From NCBI GenBank assembly GCA_029564465.1, contig JAKQPY010000006.1, positions 1 through 10,452 on the forward strand: DNA of 10,452 bases, given 5' to 3'. This document shows positions 1 to 5,782 of this stretch, piece after piece (position 1 is the first letter of the stretch; every line of letters starts with the position of its first letter). Position numbers and translations under genes: made by a program. Source of the stretch: JAGOEF01 sp029564465 (GTDB taxonomy: Bacteria > Bacteroidota > Bacteroidia > Bacteroidales > ML635J-15). Under the pieces are notes generated by a model. It saw only the letters and a program-made list of their open reading frames with translations, did not search any database and had not been told where the DNA came from.

Positions 1-101
1 TTCACACCTGTTTCGGAAAGGTTTTCGAAGGACTTGATATTATCGACGAAATCGAACAGGGCGACCTGATTGAATCGATTACCATTGTTGAGCAGAAATA
101 A
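1..101 (+). CDS. Peptidyl-prolyl cis-trans isomerase, cyclophilin type (C-terminal fragment)
   Basis: Only the last 32 residues are in the window; the first complete codon is at base 3 and TAA is at 99-101. The peptide begins HTCFGKVFEGLDIIDEIEQG and ends in SITIVEQK. This matches the end of cyclophilin-type prolyl isomerases, where a FGKV-x-EG-x-D-x-(V/I)-D-x-I segment is followed by a short strand of the type (S)ITI. Such enzymes catalyse cis-trans isomerisation of peptide bonds before proline and assist protein folding. Whether this one is cytoplasmic or exported cannot be told because the N-terminus lies upstream. The reading frame is intact and a hairpin terminator follows within 20 bp, so this is probably the last gene of its transcript. 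Confidence 0.8.
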   Translation, partial: HTCFGKVFEGLDIIDEIEQGDLIESITIVEQK

Positions 102-120
102 TCAACTTTTTATAAAACGA

Positions 121-148
121 AAAGCCGGAGGCCTTGGCTTCCGGCTTT
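121..148. terminator. Bidirectional rho-independent terminator
   Basis: A 12-13 bp stem (AAAGCCGGAGGCC at 121-133 against GGCTTCCGGCTTT at 136-148, one G.T pair) lies between the convergent prolyl isomerase and acetate transporter genes. On the plus strand it is followed by a short T-rich tract. On the minus strand it is followed by TCGTTTTATA. It can therefore serve both genes. Confidence 0.8.
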
Positions 149-197
149 CTTGTGCTATTTCAACGGAGTTTTGCCGTAAAATCTGAGGTCAGATTCC

Positions 198-758
198 TTA
201 TTTCCCCAATATCCGTTTTCCAAACGGTAGAAGCGTTTTTCCCGATACATCATTAATTATAATGGCTGCCATCATGTACCAGGCTCCAAAAGAACACGCT
301 ATCAGTACAATGGCTGCGGCTTTGGTGGCTTCCGGAAATCCAAAATGGGCAAAATCGAGGAGAATAAACCCGATAAACAATAAAACAAATGTAATGAACA
401 TGGCACGGTGCACCCACAACGAAGCGATGGTCATAAAACAGGTGTAAATTGTCCAGGCTACCAGATAATATCCTACATCCGTGCCGTTTGATTTGTAAAT
501 CTCAAAATGGTTCAATATCCAGATTATTCCTAAACCAATCCAGAAGGAACCGTATGATACAAAAGCGCTATACCCGAAATTATTACCCGCTTTTTGTTCG
601 TTGAAACCGGCAATCATTTGTGCCAGTCCACCAAAAATAAAGCCCATGGCAATAACAGGCCCTAATCCGATAAGTTCAAGATTATGCATTTGTAACAGAA
701 AAGTCGTGAGACCAAACCCGGCCAGACCAACAACAGCAGGATTACCAATTTTATTCAT
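198..758 (-). CDS. Acetate uptake transporter, SatP/YaaH (GPR1/FUN34) family
   Basis: This is a 186-residue, very hydrophobic protein with about six membrane segments, the usual size and topology of the AceTr (GPR1/FUN34/YaaH) family. Family hallmarks are visible: NPAVVGLAGFGLTT near the N-terminus (residues 6-19; the family signature is NPxxxGLxxFxLTT), FGGLAQ at about residues 42-47, and the YSAFVSYGSFW segment before the third helix. Known members such as E. coli SatP move acetate or succinate across the inner membrane together with protons. Here the protein is probably used for acetate uptake or release. The gene stands alone on the minus strand, separated by about 90 bp from the DUF456 gene upstream, with a possible promoter of its own in that gap. 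The start ATG at 756-758 places the NP motif at the position usual for the family. Confidence 0.9.
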   Translation of the reverse strand: MNKIGNPAVVGLAGFGLTTFLLQMHNLELIGLGPVIAMGFIFGGLAQMIAGFNEQKAGNNFGYSAFVSYGSFWIGLGIIWILNHFEIYKSNGTDVGYYLVAWTIYTCFMTIASLWVHRAMFITFVLLFIGFILLDFAHFGFPEATKAAAIVLIACSFGAWYMMAAIIINDVSGKTLLPFGKRILGK

Positions 759-785
759 AATGTTAGTTTTAATTTTTAATGTTGA

Positions 786-816
786 TAAAAATACAGATTA
801 TTATGTAATTGGCAAT
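786..816 (-). promoter_or_regulatory. Possible promoter of the acetate transporter gene
   Basis: Read on the minus strand, ATTG (813-816) is followed after 19 bp by TATTTTTA (786-793). This is one base off the Bacteroidota -7 consensus TAnnTTTG, at the expected spacing. It would give a leader of roughly 20 nt before the ATG at 758. The region is AT-rich, so a chance match is possible. Confidence 0.35.
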
Positions 817-849
817 TGCTTGCAACAAATTATGTAACAATTTGCGCAA

Positions 850-1383
850 TTAAAATATCGCCAGAATAATCTCCTTGAAAAACGAAAAGGCCAGAATGCC
901 ACTCACCACCAGTTTGAGAATTATTCCGAAAATCAGTCCGATAAAAGCCCCGAAAGCCGCCTTCATCGATTTACCGAATTGTTGTCCGCCGCTCATTCCC
1001 GCTTCCCCTTCCCGGTTTTTTTTGCGTTTTTGGTAAATGAGTTCACCCACGAGAGCGCCCACAAACGGACCCACAAAAATACCGATACCGCCTGCGAATA
1101 ACCCCACGAGTAACCCGATAATGCTGCCCCACACGCCCCACTTACTGCCTCCGAATTTTTTCGTTCCCCATGCCGGAATCACATAGTCGAGCACCGTAAC
1201 GGCTATTACCATAATAAGCCAGACAATCAGAAAAGTGGACGAAAAATCGACCCATGAGGTAAAATGCAACAACAAAATACCCACATAGCTTAACGGAGGA
1301 CCGGGTATAACCGGCAAGATGCACCCGATCAGTCCCATGACGATCAGCACAATACCCGGAATTAGCAACAGAATGTCGGTCAT
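850..1383 (-). CDS. DUF456 family membrane protein
   Basis: The 177-residue protein has about four to five hydrophobic segments. The N-terminus has the pattern VMGLIGCILPVIPGPPLSY, followed by DYVIPAWGTKKFGGSKWG and GIFVGPFVGALVGEL. The PGPP loop, the KKFGGSKxG segment and the glycine-rich GPFxGAxxGE stretch are typical of DUF456 (PF04306), whose molecular function is not known. A short hydrophilic loop rich in K/R and E (about residues 118-138) separates the last two helices. The ATG at 1381-1383 directly abuts the TAA of the upstream lipoprotein-like gene (TAAATG on the minus strand). The two are therefore almost certainly co-transcribed and may be translationally coupled. No function is assigned. 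Confidence 0.85.
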   Translation of the reverse strand: MTDILLLIPGIVLIVMGLIGCILPVIPGPPLSYVGILLLHFTSWVDFSSTFLIVWLIMVIAVTVLDYVIPAWGTKKFGGSKWGVWGSIIGLLVGLFAGGIGIFVGPFVGALVGELIYQKRKKNREGEAGMSGGQQFGKSMKAAFGAFIGLIFGIILKLVVSGILAFSFFKEIILAIF

Positions 1384-1812
1384 TTATTCCTTCGGGTTTA
1401 TGGTCGATTTGCGGATGATGCTTTCCATATCGCTGATATCAGCTTCCAGGCCAATATAGGCATAATAGCGGCCCTTTTTCTTTTTTACCACGGTGCAGCT
1501 TACGGCAACCCGTTGCAACACGGTTTTCTGGGCAATCCGTACTTTCTGGTTATATTCTTCATCGCTGAGCGTAGTATTGTTCTTGAATTTTTCTTCGCTG
1601 TAGCTGATAATTTTTTCCGATAGCTTTTGCTTGCCGTCCACAATGGCCATTTCGCGGGCTATCTCTTCGCGGCTGCTGCTGCCTTGTCCACTGGCGCACA
1701 GGGCTTTGTCGGTATCCTGCTTGTCGGCCTCCGAGCAGGGTAGGGTAGTGGTGCACGCAACGCCAAGCATCATAATCACTCCCGATGCAAAAAGTAAATT
1801 CATTCTTTTCAT
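1384..1812 (-). CDS. Small exported or lipoprotein-like protein of unknown function
   Basis: This 142-residue protein has an N-terminal signal (MKRMN, then a hydrophobic core ending LGVAC). Cys20 could be lipidated, but the residue at -3 is Gly rather than Leu/Val, so the lipobox is not canonical. The mature part is hydrophilic. It contains a Cys-rich, low-complexity stretch (CSEADKQDTDKALCASGQG), then a probable helix with REEIAREMAIVDGKQKLSEKI, and ends in a strand-like part with VSCTVVKKKKGRYYAYIGLEA. The RE...A...A..A.. helix followed by a segment reading 'Y.AYIGLE' recalls LPP20/DUF4156-like envelope proteins that end in a 'vyvlv' strand, but that is only a structural impression. It is the first gene of a two-gene unit with the DUF456 protein, so a shared envelope role is plausible. 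Function is not recognised. Confidence 0.7.
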   Translation of the reverse strand: MKRMNLLFASGVIMMLGVACTTTLPCSEADKQDTDKALCASGQGSSSREEIAREMAIVDGKQKLSEKIISYSEEKFKNNTTLSDEEYNQKVRIAQKTVLQRVAVSCTVVKKKKGRYYAYIGLEADISDMESIIRKSTINPKE

Positions 1813-1830
1813 GATTTCTGCTTTTGCTGG

Positions 1831-1861
1831 TAAAGATACACAAAACAGTTTATAATCCGAA
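1831..1861 (-). promoter_or_regulatory. Possible promoter of the lipoprotein-like/DUF456 operon
   Basis: On the minus strand, TTCG (1858-1861) precedes TATCTTTA (1831-1838) by 19 bp. The second element is one base off the Bacteroidota -7 box TAnnTTTG. The predicted leader is short, about 15-20 nt before the ATG at 1812. Support is positional only. Confidence 0.35.
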
Positions 1862-1899
1862 ATACCCTGCCACGGCTCTCACCGATTCCGCTCTCCAAA

Positions 1900-1929
1900 C
1901 ATCCCCCCTTCGAAGGTGGCAGGGGGATG
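1900..1929. repeat. C/G-run palindrome
   Basis: CATCCCCC (1900-1907) pairs with GGGGGATG (1922-1929), and the interior holds a second palindrome, CCTTCGAAGG (1907-1916). It lies just upstream of the lipoprotein-like gene, at the edge of the repeat-bearing intergenic region. It resembles the short C-run/G-run hairpins scattered between Bacteroidota genes. No T-tract follows, so a terminator role is unlikely. Confidence 0.6.
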
Positions 1930-1991
1930 TGGTATCATGCGCCTCAAATCACCTGAAATTCACCCGAAGATGCCTCCCCTGTGACCCAATT

Positions 1992-2107
1992 CCATTGCGA
2001 CTTTGCGTCCTGGCGAGAAATCCCGCCATCTTCGAGCCTGCGAGAAGAAAACCCTTTGCCTATACGCGAGAAACCATTTCTCAATCGCTCCTGCGAGAAA
2101 AAATTCC
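1992..2107 (+). repeat. Degenerate copy of the GCG-rich repeat family
   Basis: This stretch contains CCATTGCGACTTTGCGTCC, GGCGAGAAATCCC, a segment reading CATCTTCGAG..TGCGAGAAGAAAACCC, and further GCGAGAAA words. It matches, in the same orientation, the units of the 56-bp array at 5276-5782. It is closest to the last, diverged unit, which ends CATCTTCGAG..GGCGAGAAGAAAACCC (5763-5789). Open reading frames crossing it on both strands translate repeat sequence (RLCVLARNP-like peptides) and are not considered genes. Confidence 0.8.
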
Positions 2108-2347
2108 CCCATCCCCACCATTCCGATATACAAAAACCAGGCACCTGTGGAAAAATAAATTTTCTGTTTTCTTCCAACTTCGAAAACTAATCTATAAATT
2201 TACCCTTTAAACAAAACTGCTTATACAATTTCTTTCGTTTGTAAACAATTAAAACCGGCAATAATGTGAAGCTTTTTTTTATGAGGAAAATTTTGAAAAT
2301 ATATGATAATGAGGTGATTGGGGGAAGGGAGGTAAGGTTATACGTGA
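2108..2347. other. AT-rich intergenic stretch without a supported gene
   Basis: No coding region is seen here. Base composition shifts to A/T-rich after about 2150, approaching the composition of the R-M island. Short homopolymer tracts are present (T-runs near 2273-2280). The 7-mer GTTATAC at 2337-2343 lies 11 bp before the similar GTTATGC at 2348, which is the proposed cassette boundary. Confidence 0.5.
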
Positions 2348-2356
2348 GTTATGCCT
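2348..2356 (+). other. Proposed 5' boundary (core site) of the R-M cassette
   Basis: GTTATGCCT is the exact reverse complement of AGGCATAAC at 4708-4716, the outer left core of the attC-like hairpin at the other end of the operon. In integron cassettes the first bases after the G|TT crossover pair in this way with the cassette's own left core. The site also lies inside a small hairpin, GTGAG (2344-2348) with CTCAC (2355-2359). Beyond GTT it fits the GTTRRRY consensus only in part. Confidence 0.45.
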
Positions 2357-2432
2357 CACCCTAAAAAAGACGTGCAAGCAAAGAAATTATTTGGAAAAAT
2401 TAACCGACTTGATAAATTGTGGAAAAGTTTTG

Positions 2433-2449
2433 TGGACAATAATTGTCCA
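2433..2449. promoter_or_regulatory. Operator 1 (GGAC-N7-GTCC palindrome)
   Basis: TGGACAATAATTGTCCA is a perfect 17-bp palindrome centred at 2441. It overlaps the predicted -33 element of the R-M promoter. The same GGAC-N7-GTCC layout recurs 39 bp downstream, suggesting two sites for one dimeric regulator, most likely the XRE protein encoded next to them. Confidence 0.65.
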
Positions 2450-2473
2450 ATTAGTAAAAATAGATTACTTTTG
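2442..2473 (+). promoter_or_regulatory. Predicted promoter of the R-M operon
   Basis: ATTG (2442-2445) and TACTTTTG (2466-2473) are separated by 20 bp. The second is a full match to the Bacteroidota -7 box TAnnTTTG. Transcription would start near 2478-2482, about 10 nt before the regulator ATG at 2491, giving a nearly leaderless message. The two operators overlap the -33 box and the end of the -7 box respectively. Confidence 0.55.
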
Positions 2474-2487
2474 GACAAAATTCGTCC
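2473..2487. promoter_or_regulatory. Operator 2 (GGAC-N7-GTCC palindrome)
   Basis: GGACAAAATTCGTCC is an imperfect palindrome centred at 2480 with the same arms and spacing as operator 1. It starts at the last base of the -7 box and ends 3 bases before the start codon. A bound protein would therefore cover the transcription start and any ribosome binding region. Confidence 0.6.
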
Positions 2488-2490
2488 TGA

Positions 2491-2832
2491 ATGGAGAACG
2501 TAAAGATTCATACAAATTTTGGAGAGCATCTCAGAACTTTGAGAGAAACTGCTGGATTGACTTTGAGAGAAGTTGCATCAACAATAAATGTTGACTCCTC
2601 GCTTCTTGCTAAGATTGAACGTAATCAAAGACCTCCGACAAAACAGCTAATCAAAAACTTAGCTTCTTTTTTTCACACAAATGAGAGAGAATTGCTAATT
2701 GAGTTTTTGAGCGACCAGATTGCTTACAAAATTTTGGACGAAGAAGGCGACTTAAATATTTTAAAGGTCGCTGAAGAAAAAGTGTCTTACTTAAAAACTT
2801 TGCAGAATGGGAATGACTATGACAAGAAATAA
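2491..2832 (+). CDS. XRE-type helix-turn-helix regulator of the R-M operon
   Basis: This 113-residue protein has an HTH_3/XRE domain at about residues 10-65: FGEHLRTLRETAGLTLREVA, then STINVDSSLLAKIERNQRPP and a helix ending in FLS. The recognition helix falls around DSSLLAKIERN. The remaining 45 or so residues are acidic and helical and lack a recognised domain, making it longer than classical R-M controller (C) proteins of about 80-100 residues. The ATG at 2491 is preferred because the operators and promoter sit immediately upstream and the HTH fold begins at residue 10. An upstream ATG at 2391 lies in another frame. Its last 26 bases overlap the methyltransferase start. It probably binds the two GGAC-N7-GTCC operators and represses its own operon, as C proteins do. 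Binding is inferred, not shown. Confidence 0.85.
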   Translation: MENVKIHTNFGEHLRTLRETAGLTLREVASTINVDSSLLAKIERNQRPPTKQLIKNLASFFHTNERELLIEFLSDQIAYKILDEEGDLNILKVAEEKVSYLKTLQNGNDYDKK

Positions 2833-3787
2833 AGAGTTACCAACTTTTTTTGGTGAAGTCTTACTAAAAGGTGAACGTATTGAAAATAACTTTGATAATA
2901 ATGTTTCTCCAAAAATCTTCTATCAACACCCCAATGGACAACTTTGGCAAGGTGATAGTATTCAGTGGTTGAAAACACTACCTGATGAAAGTGTTGATTT
3001 AGTTTTTGCAGACCCGCCTTACAACATCCGAAAGGCAGATTGGGACACGTTTGAAAGCCAAGAAGAATATATTAAGTTCTCAATGAAATGGATTGAGCAA
3101 GCAGCAAGAGTTCTCAAACCGACAGGAACACTATTTATTTGTGGTTTTTCTGAAATTCTCGCTGACTTAAAACACCCTGCATCACGCCTTTTTAAATCAT
3201 GTCGTTGGATTGTTTGGAACTACAAAAACAAAGCAAATCTTGGAAAAGATTGGGGAAGAAGCCACGAAAGCATTTTACATTTTCGTAAGACAAAAAACTT
3301 TACTTTCAACATTGATGAAATCCGTATTCCTTATGGAGAGCATACTTTAAAATATCCGAGCCATCCGCAAGCAGAAACAAGCCAATACGGGAACGGAAAA
3401 AACGGAAATCATATTTGGGAGCCGAATTCACTTGGAGCAAAGCCAAAAGATGTTTTAGAAATTCCACAAGACATTATTGAAGTACCTACAACATGCAACG
3501 GAATGCATGAAAAAACACCGCATCCGACACAAAAACCGGAAGAACTTTTGAGAAAATTAATTTTAGCATCATCAAATATCGGAGATACTATAATTGACCC
3601 ATTTTGCGGTTCAGGAACCACTCCTGTTTGCTCGGAACAACTTAAACGTAAATGGATGGCTTGCGACCTTTCACCTGAATATTTGGATTGGGCAGCAAAC
3701 CGCATTGAACTTGTTGAAGAATGGGGCATTGCCAAATGGATTAAATACGATTTTGAAAACCAAAAAAGGAGAAACTCAATAAGATGA
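2807..3787 (+). CDS. Type II DNA methyltransferase, beta class (N6-adenine or N4-cytosine)
   Basis: This 326-residue S-adenosylmethionine-dependent methyltransferase modifies an amino group in a DNA target, protecting host DNA from the neighbouring nuclease. The catalytic motif IV DPPY is at residues 69-72 (VFADPPYNIRKADW) and precedes the SAM-binding motif I at 264-272 (DPFCGSGTT). That order defines the beta class (PF01555). HPTQKP at 239-244 is the usual segment just before motif I, and GDSIQWLKTLPDESVDLVF is the standard lead-in to motif IV. The stretch between them (about 110-235) holds the target-recognition part, from which the target sequence cannot be read. Three start codons in frame (2807, 2813, 2819) all overlap the end of the regulator gene; the first is used here. 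The stop overlaps the next ATG as ATGA. Confidence 0.92.
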   Translation: MGMTMTRNKELPTFFGEVLLKGERIENNFDNNVSPKIFYQHPNGQLWQGDSIQWLKTLPDESVDLVFADPPYNIRKADWDTFESQEEYIKFSMKWIEQAARVLKPTGTLFICGFSEILADLKHPASRLFKSCRWIVWNYKNKANLGKDWGRSHESILHFRKTKNFTFNIDEIRIPYGEHTLKYPSHPQAETSQYGNGKNGNHIWEPNSLGAKPKDVLEIPQDIIEVPTTCNGMHEKTPHPTQKPEELLRKLILASSNIGDTIIDPFCGSGTTPVCSEQLKRKWMACDLSPEYLDWAANRIELVEEWGIAKWIKYDFENQKRRNSIR

Positions 3788-4680
3788 ATTTAAAACAACT
3801 CGTAAGTAAAGCTAAGGACAAAAGTAATTTTACTGACCTAAAAGCATACATCAAGTTTTGTGATGAATATTTAAAATACATCACAGATAATCTGCAAGCA
3901 ATTATCGTATCACAAAATGAAAATCATTATCAATTTTATCAATATAAAAAGGAAGGTAACTTCCAAATAACTAGACCGATAAATTCTAACTTGATGTATG
4001 ATTCAAAGAGTTTTACAGAATCATCAAAAGAGTTTTTGAAAATATTGCAAAGCATCAAGTCCATTAACAAAAAGGATGAAGCAGTAAGAACCATCTTGAA
4101 CAATGCGACTTACACCATTCAACAATGTGTTGGTTCTGCATTAGACGGCTTGCCTGCTGGACAATCAAATACAGCACGAAAACTAAACGGTGATTTATTT
4201 GAGCATTTTATCAGATTAATCATTAGAGAAATTGGCATTGACTGCAAATCAGGAACAATTCAAGTTCCGGTAATAGTTAATGGAGAGCCAACTTTCAATA
4301 TGAGCTACCAACATGACTTAATTATTGAAAAAGATAGTGATGTTAAGGTTATAGGCTCAATTAAAACATCAAGCAAAGACCGCATTGATAAGATATTTAT
4401 TGACAAATTTCTATACAACAAATTAACAGAAAAGGCGACACCACATATTGCAATTTTCCTTAATGACGTTCAAAGAAAGAACACGAAAAAGGAAAGTGAA
4501 TACGGTATTAATTCGACTTTTCTTCCTGGACATTTCAAAGGCTATACTGTTAAGCTCAATCCTCTTGATGGAGTTTATTATTGCGACATTAGACCGAATA
4601 TGCAAACTGAACATATTTTAAAAGACCACATCAAGAAATTTGACAACTTATTAATTGAAGATATTTGGAAATTTTTATAA
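3784..4680 (+). CDS. Putative type II restriction endonuclease
   Basis: I do not recognise the 298-residue protein by family. Its place directly after a beta-class methyltransferase, overlapping it by ATGA, makes it the likely partner nuclease. A PD-(D/E)xK-like core can be proposed. E140 sits in a helix (GDLFEHFIRLIIREIG), D178 in QHDLIIE, and S192-I-K194 in KVIGSIKTSSKDR after 13 residues. The usual Glu/Asp of the ExK motif is Ser here, and an acidic residue, D207, follows 13 residues after the lysine. Cfr10I/NgoMIV/Bse634I-type enzymes also have SxK with a displaced acidic residue, but there it is a Glu 14 residues on, so this is only an analogy. The N-terminal 110 residues are helical, charged and without a known motif. 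Recognition sequence and cleavage pattern cannot be told. Confidence 0.7.
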   Translation: MNLKQLVSKAKDKSNFTDLKAYIKFCDEYLKYITDNLQAIIVSQNENHYQFYQYKKEGNFQITRPINSNLMYDSKSFTESSKEFLKILQSIKSINKKDEAVRTILNNATYTIQQCVGSALDGLPAGQSNTARKLNGDLFEHFIRLIIREIGIDCKSGTIQVPVIVNGEPTFNMSYQHDLIIEKDSDVKVIGSIKTSSKDRIDKIFIDKFLYNKLTEKATPHIAIFLNDVQRKNTKKESEYGINSTFLPGHFKGYTVKLNPLDGVYYCDIRPNMQTEHILKDHIKKFDNLLIEDIWKFL

Positions 4681-4707
4681 ACCAAAAGACAAAACAAAAA
4701 AGGGCGA

Positions 4708-4841
4708 AGGCATAACACGCGGTATAGTTAATTGCCGGTGCAGTGGGTATTCGAGCGGCATACCTCGTATCAAAAGTAGTTGTAACTTGACAGAAAAGTG
4801 CTTCGAAATCTGCAACTAACCATACCGCCGACCGTTAGCAC
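4708..4841. repeat. attC-like recombination site (long imperfect hairpin)
   Basis: Outer cores are AGGCATAAC (4708-4716) on the left and CGTTAGCAC (4833-4841) on the right, paired through TAAC/GTTA. After short unpaired spacers (2 and 5 nt), the 17-bp arms GCGGTATAGTTAATTGC (4719-4735) and GCAACTAACCATACCGC (4812-4828) pair at 15 of 17 positions, enclosing about 76 nt. Total length is in the range of integron attC sites, and the order core-spacer-stem-loop-stem-spacer-core is the same. Both mismatches are A/C on the plus strand, hence T/G wobbles on the minus strand. The element ends the R-M operon and precedes the MORN gene by 15 bp. Confidence 0.5.
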
Positions 4842-4856
4842 AAATACATAAAGTTC

Positions 4857-5204
4857 ATGAAGCATTTTCTGATTATTCTAGCCATTATATCACTTTTCTG
4901 TTATAATAGTTTTGGGCAATTCGACACAATAAATCAAAGAATACATGGGAAAAAGGAAGGGTATTGGATAAAATACAGAATTAATGGACATGGAAAATCA
5001 GAAGGCCGTTATATACATGGTGAAAAGACTGGATATTGGAAAATATATTATAGAAATGGAATACATCATTCTGAAGGAAAATTAATAAATGGTTATAGAA
5101 TTGGAGACTGGTATTTTGTTCATACACCTTCAGGTACTAAATTAGATATGACAACCTGGGACGGTAAAGGGCATTGCATTGGAGGTGCAACTCTATCATG
5201 GTAA
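4857..5204 (+). CDS. Small secreted MORN-repeat protein
   Basis: This 115-residue protein begins with a cleavable signal peptide (MKHFLIILAIISLFCYNSFG, then Q). The mature part is built of about three copies of a roughly 23-24 residue unit with the pattern G-x-K-x-G-Y-W-x-x-Y-x-x-N-G. The units start near GKKEGYWIKY, GEKTGYWKIY and GYRIGDWYF. This is the MORN_2 (PF07661) repeat, also found in YwqK-like proteins and many Bacteroidota envelope proteins. The exact role of such small proteins is unknown. Composition is A/T-rich like the R-M genes. It starts 15 bp after the attC-like site and may be the gene of a second cassette, but no matching attC-like site follows before the 56-bp array. No clear promoter of its own is seen. 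Confidence 0.75.
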   Translation: MKHFLIILAIISLFCYNSFGQFDTINQRIHGKKEGYWIKYRINGHGKSEGRYIHGEKTGYWKIYYRNGIHHSEGKLINGYRIGDWYFVHTPSGTKLDMTTWDGKGHCIGGATLSW

Positions 5205-5275
5205 TAGGCAAATTGTCATGTAATTATTGCTTCGCCTCCCTATCCGGCTCACTCGAAAAGACCTGCGATGAGATG

Positions 5276-5782
5276 AAAACCCCATTGCGCCTTTGCGTCT
5301 TAGCGAGAAACCCCAAATCTGCTACTGCGAGAAAACCCCTTTGCGCCTTTGCGTCCTGGCGAGAAACCCCAAATCCGCTACTACGTGAAAACCCCTTTGC
5401 GTCTTTGCGTCTTGGCGAGAAACCCCAAATCCGCTACTGCGAGAAAACCCCATTGCGCCTTTGCGTCTTAGTGAGAAACCCCAAATCCGCTACTACGAGA
5501 AAACCCCTTTGCGTCTTTGCGTCTTAGCGAGAAACCCCAAATCCGCTACTGCGAGAAAACCCCATTGCGCCTTTGCGTCTTAGCGAGAAACCCCAAATCT
5601 GCTACCGCGAGAAAACCCCATTGCGCCTTTGCGTCTTAGTGAGAAACCCCAAATCCGCTACTACGAGAAAACCCCATTGCGCCTTTGCGTCTTAGCGAGA
5701 AACCCCAAATCTGCTACTGCGAGAAAACCCTTTTGCGCCTTTGCGTCTTAGCGAGAAACCCCATCTTCGAGTAGGCGAGAAG
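5276..5782 (+). repeat. Tandem array of nine 56-bp units
   Basis: Units start at 5276, 5332, 5388, 5444, 5500, 5556, 5612, 5668 and 5724, each exactly 56 bp; only the last is diverged and about 3 bp longer. Neighbouring units differ in a few variable positions (CCATTGCGCC or CCTTTGCGTC; CTACTGCGAG or CTACTACGAG), suggesting repeated duplication of blocks. Inside a unit an 8-bp rhythm is visible (CATTGCGC, CTTTGCGT, CTTAGCGA and so on; 56 is 7 x 8). The units have no inverted arms or spacer variability, so this is not a CRISPR array. Reading frames through it are not genes: 56 is not a multiple of three. Confidence 0.9.

Larger units (their letters stand above)
2349..4834 (+). mobile_element. 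Putative integron-like gene cassette carrying the R-M operon
   Basis: The proposed unit runs from the T after G2348 to the G of the GTT at 4834-4836. It holds three genes (regulator, methyltransferase, putative nuclease) with almost no spare sequence and ends in an attC-like hairpin. Support comes from the 9-bp complementarity between the two ends, the compact content, and a base composition visibly richer in A/T than the aconitase and ATPase genes. R-M systems are known as cassettes in chromosomal integrons. No integrase gene or attI site is visible, and the core heptamers match the consensus only in GTT/AAC plus some bases. The call therefore rests on structure alone. Confidence 0.45.

Noticed and set aside
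1824..2210. 128-codon plus-strand frame and overlapping 69- and 77-codon frames
   Set aside because: They translate the degenerate GCG-rich repeat (RLCVLARNP-type peptides, also produced by the array at 5276) and have no domain or promoter.
2391..2594. 67-codon frame starting upstream of the regulator
   Set aside because: It crosses both operators and the promoter in a different frame from the clear HTH protein.
5174..5527. 117-codon frame through the 56-bp array
   Set aside because: It starts inside the MORN gene in another frame and continues into repeat sequence. The unit length is not a multiple of three, and repeated peptides come only from the DNA repeat.
5276..5782. CRISPR array
   Set aside because: Units are identical along their whole 56 bp apart from scattered substitutions. 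There are no unique spacers, no palindromic repeat and no cas genes.
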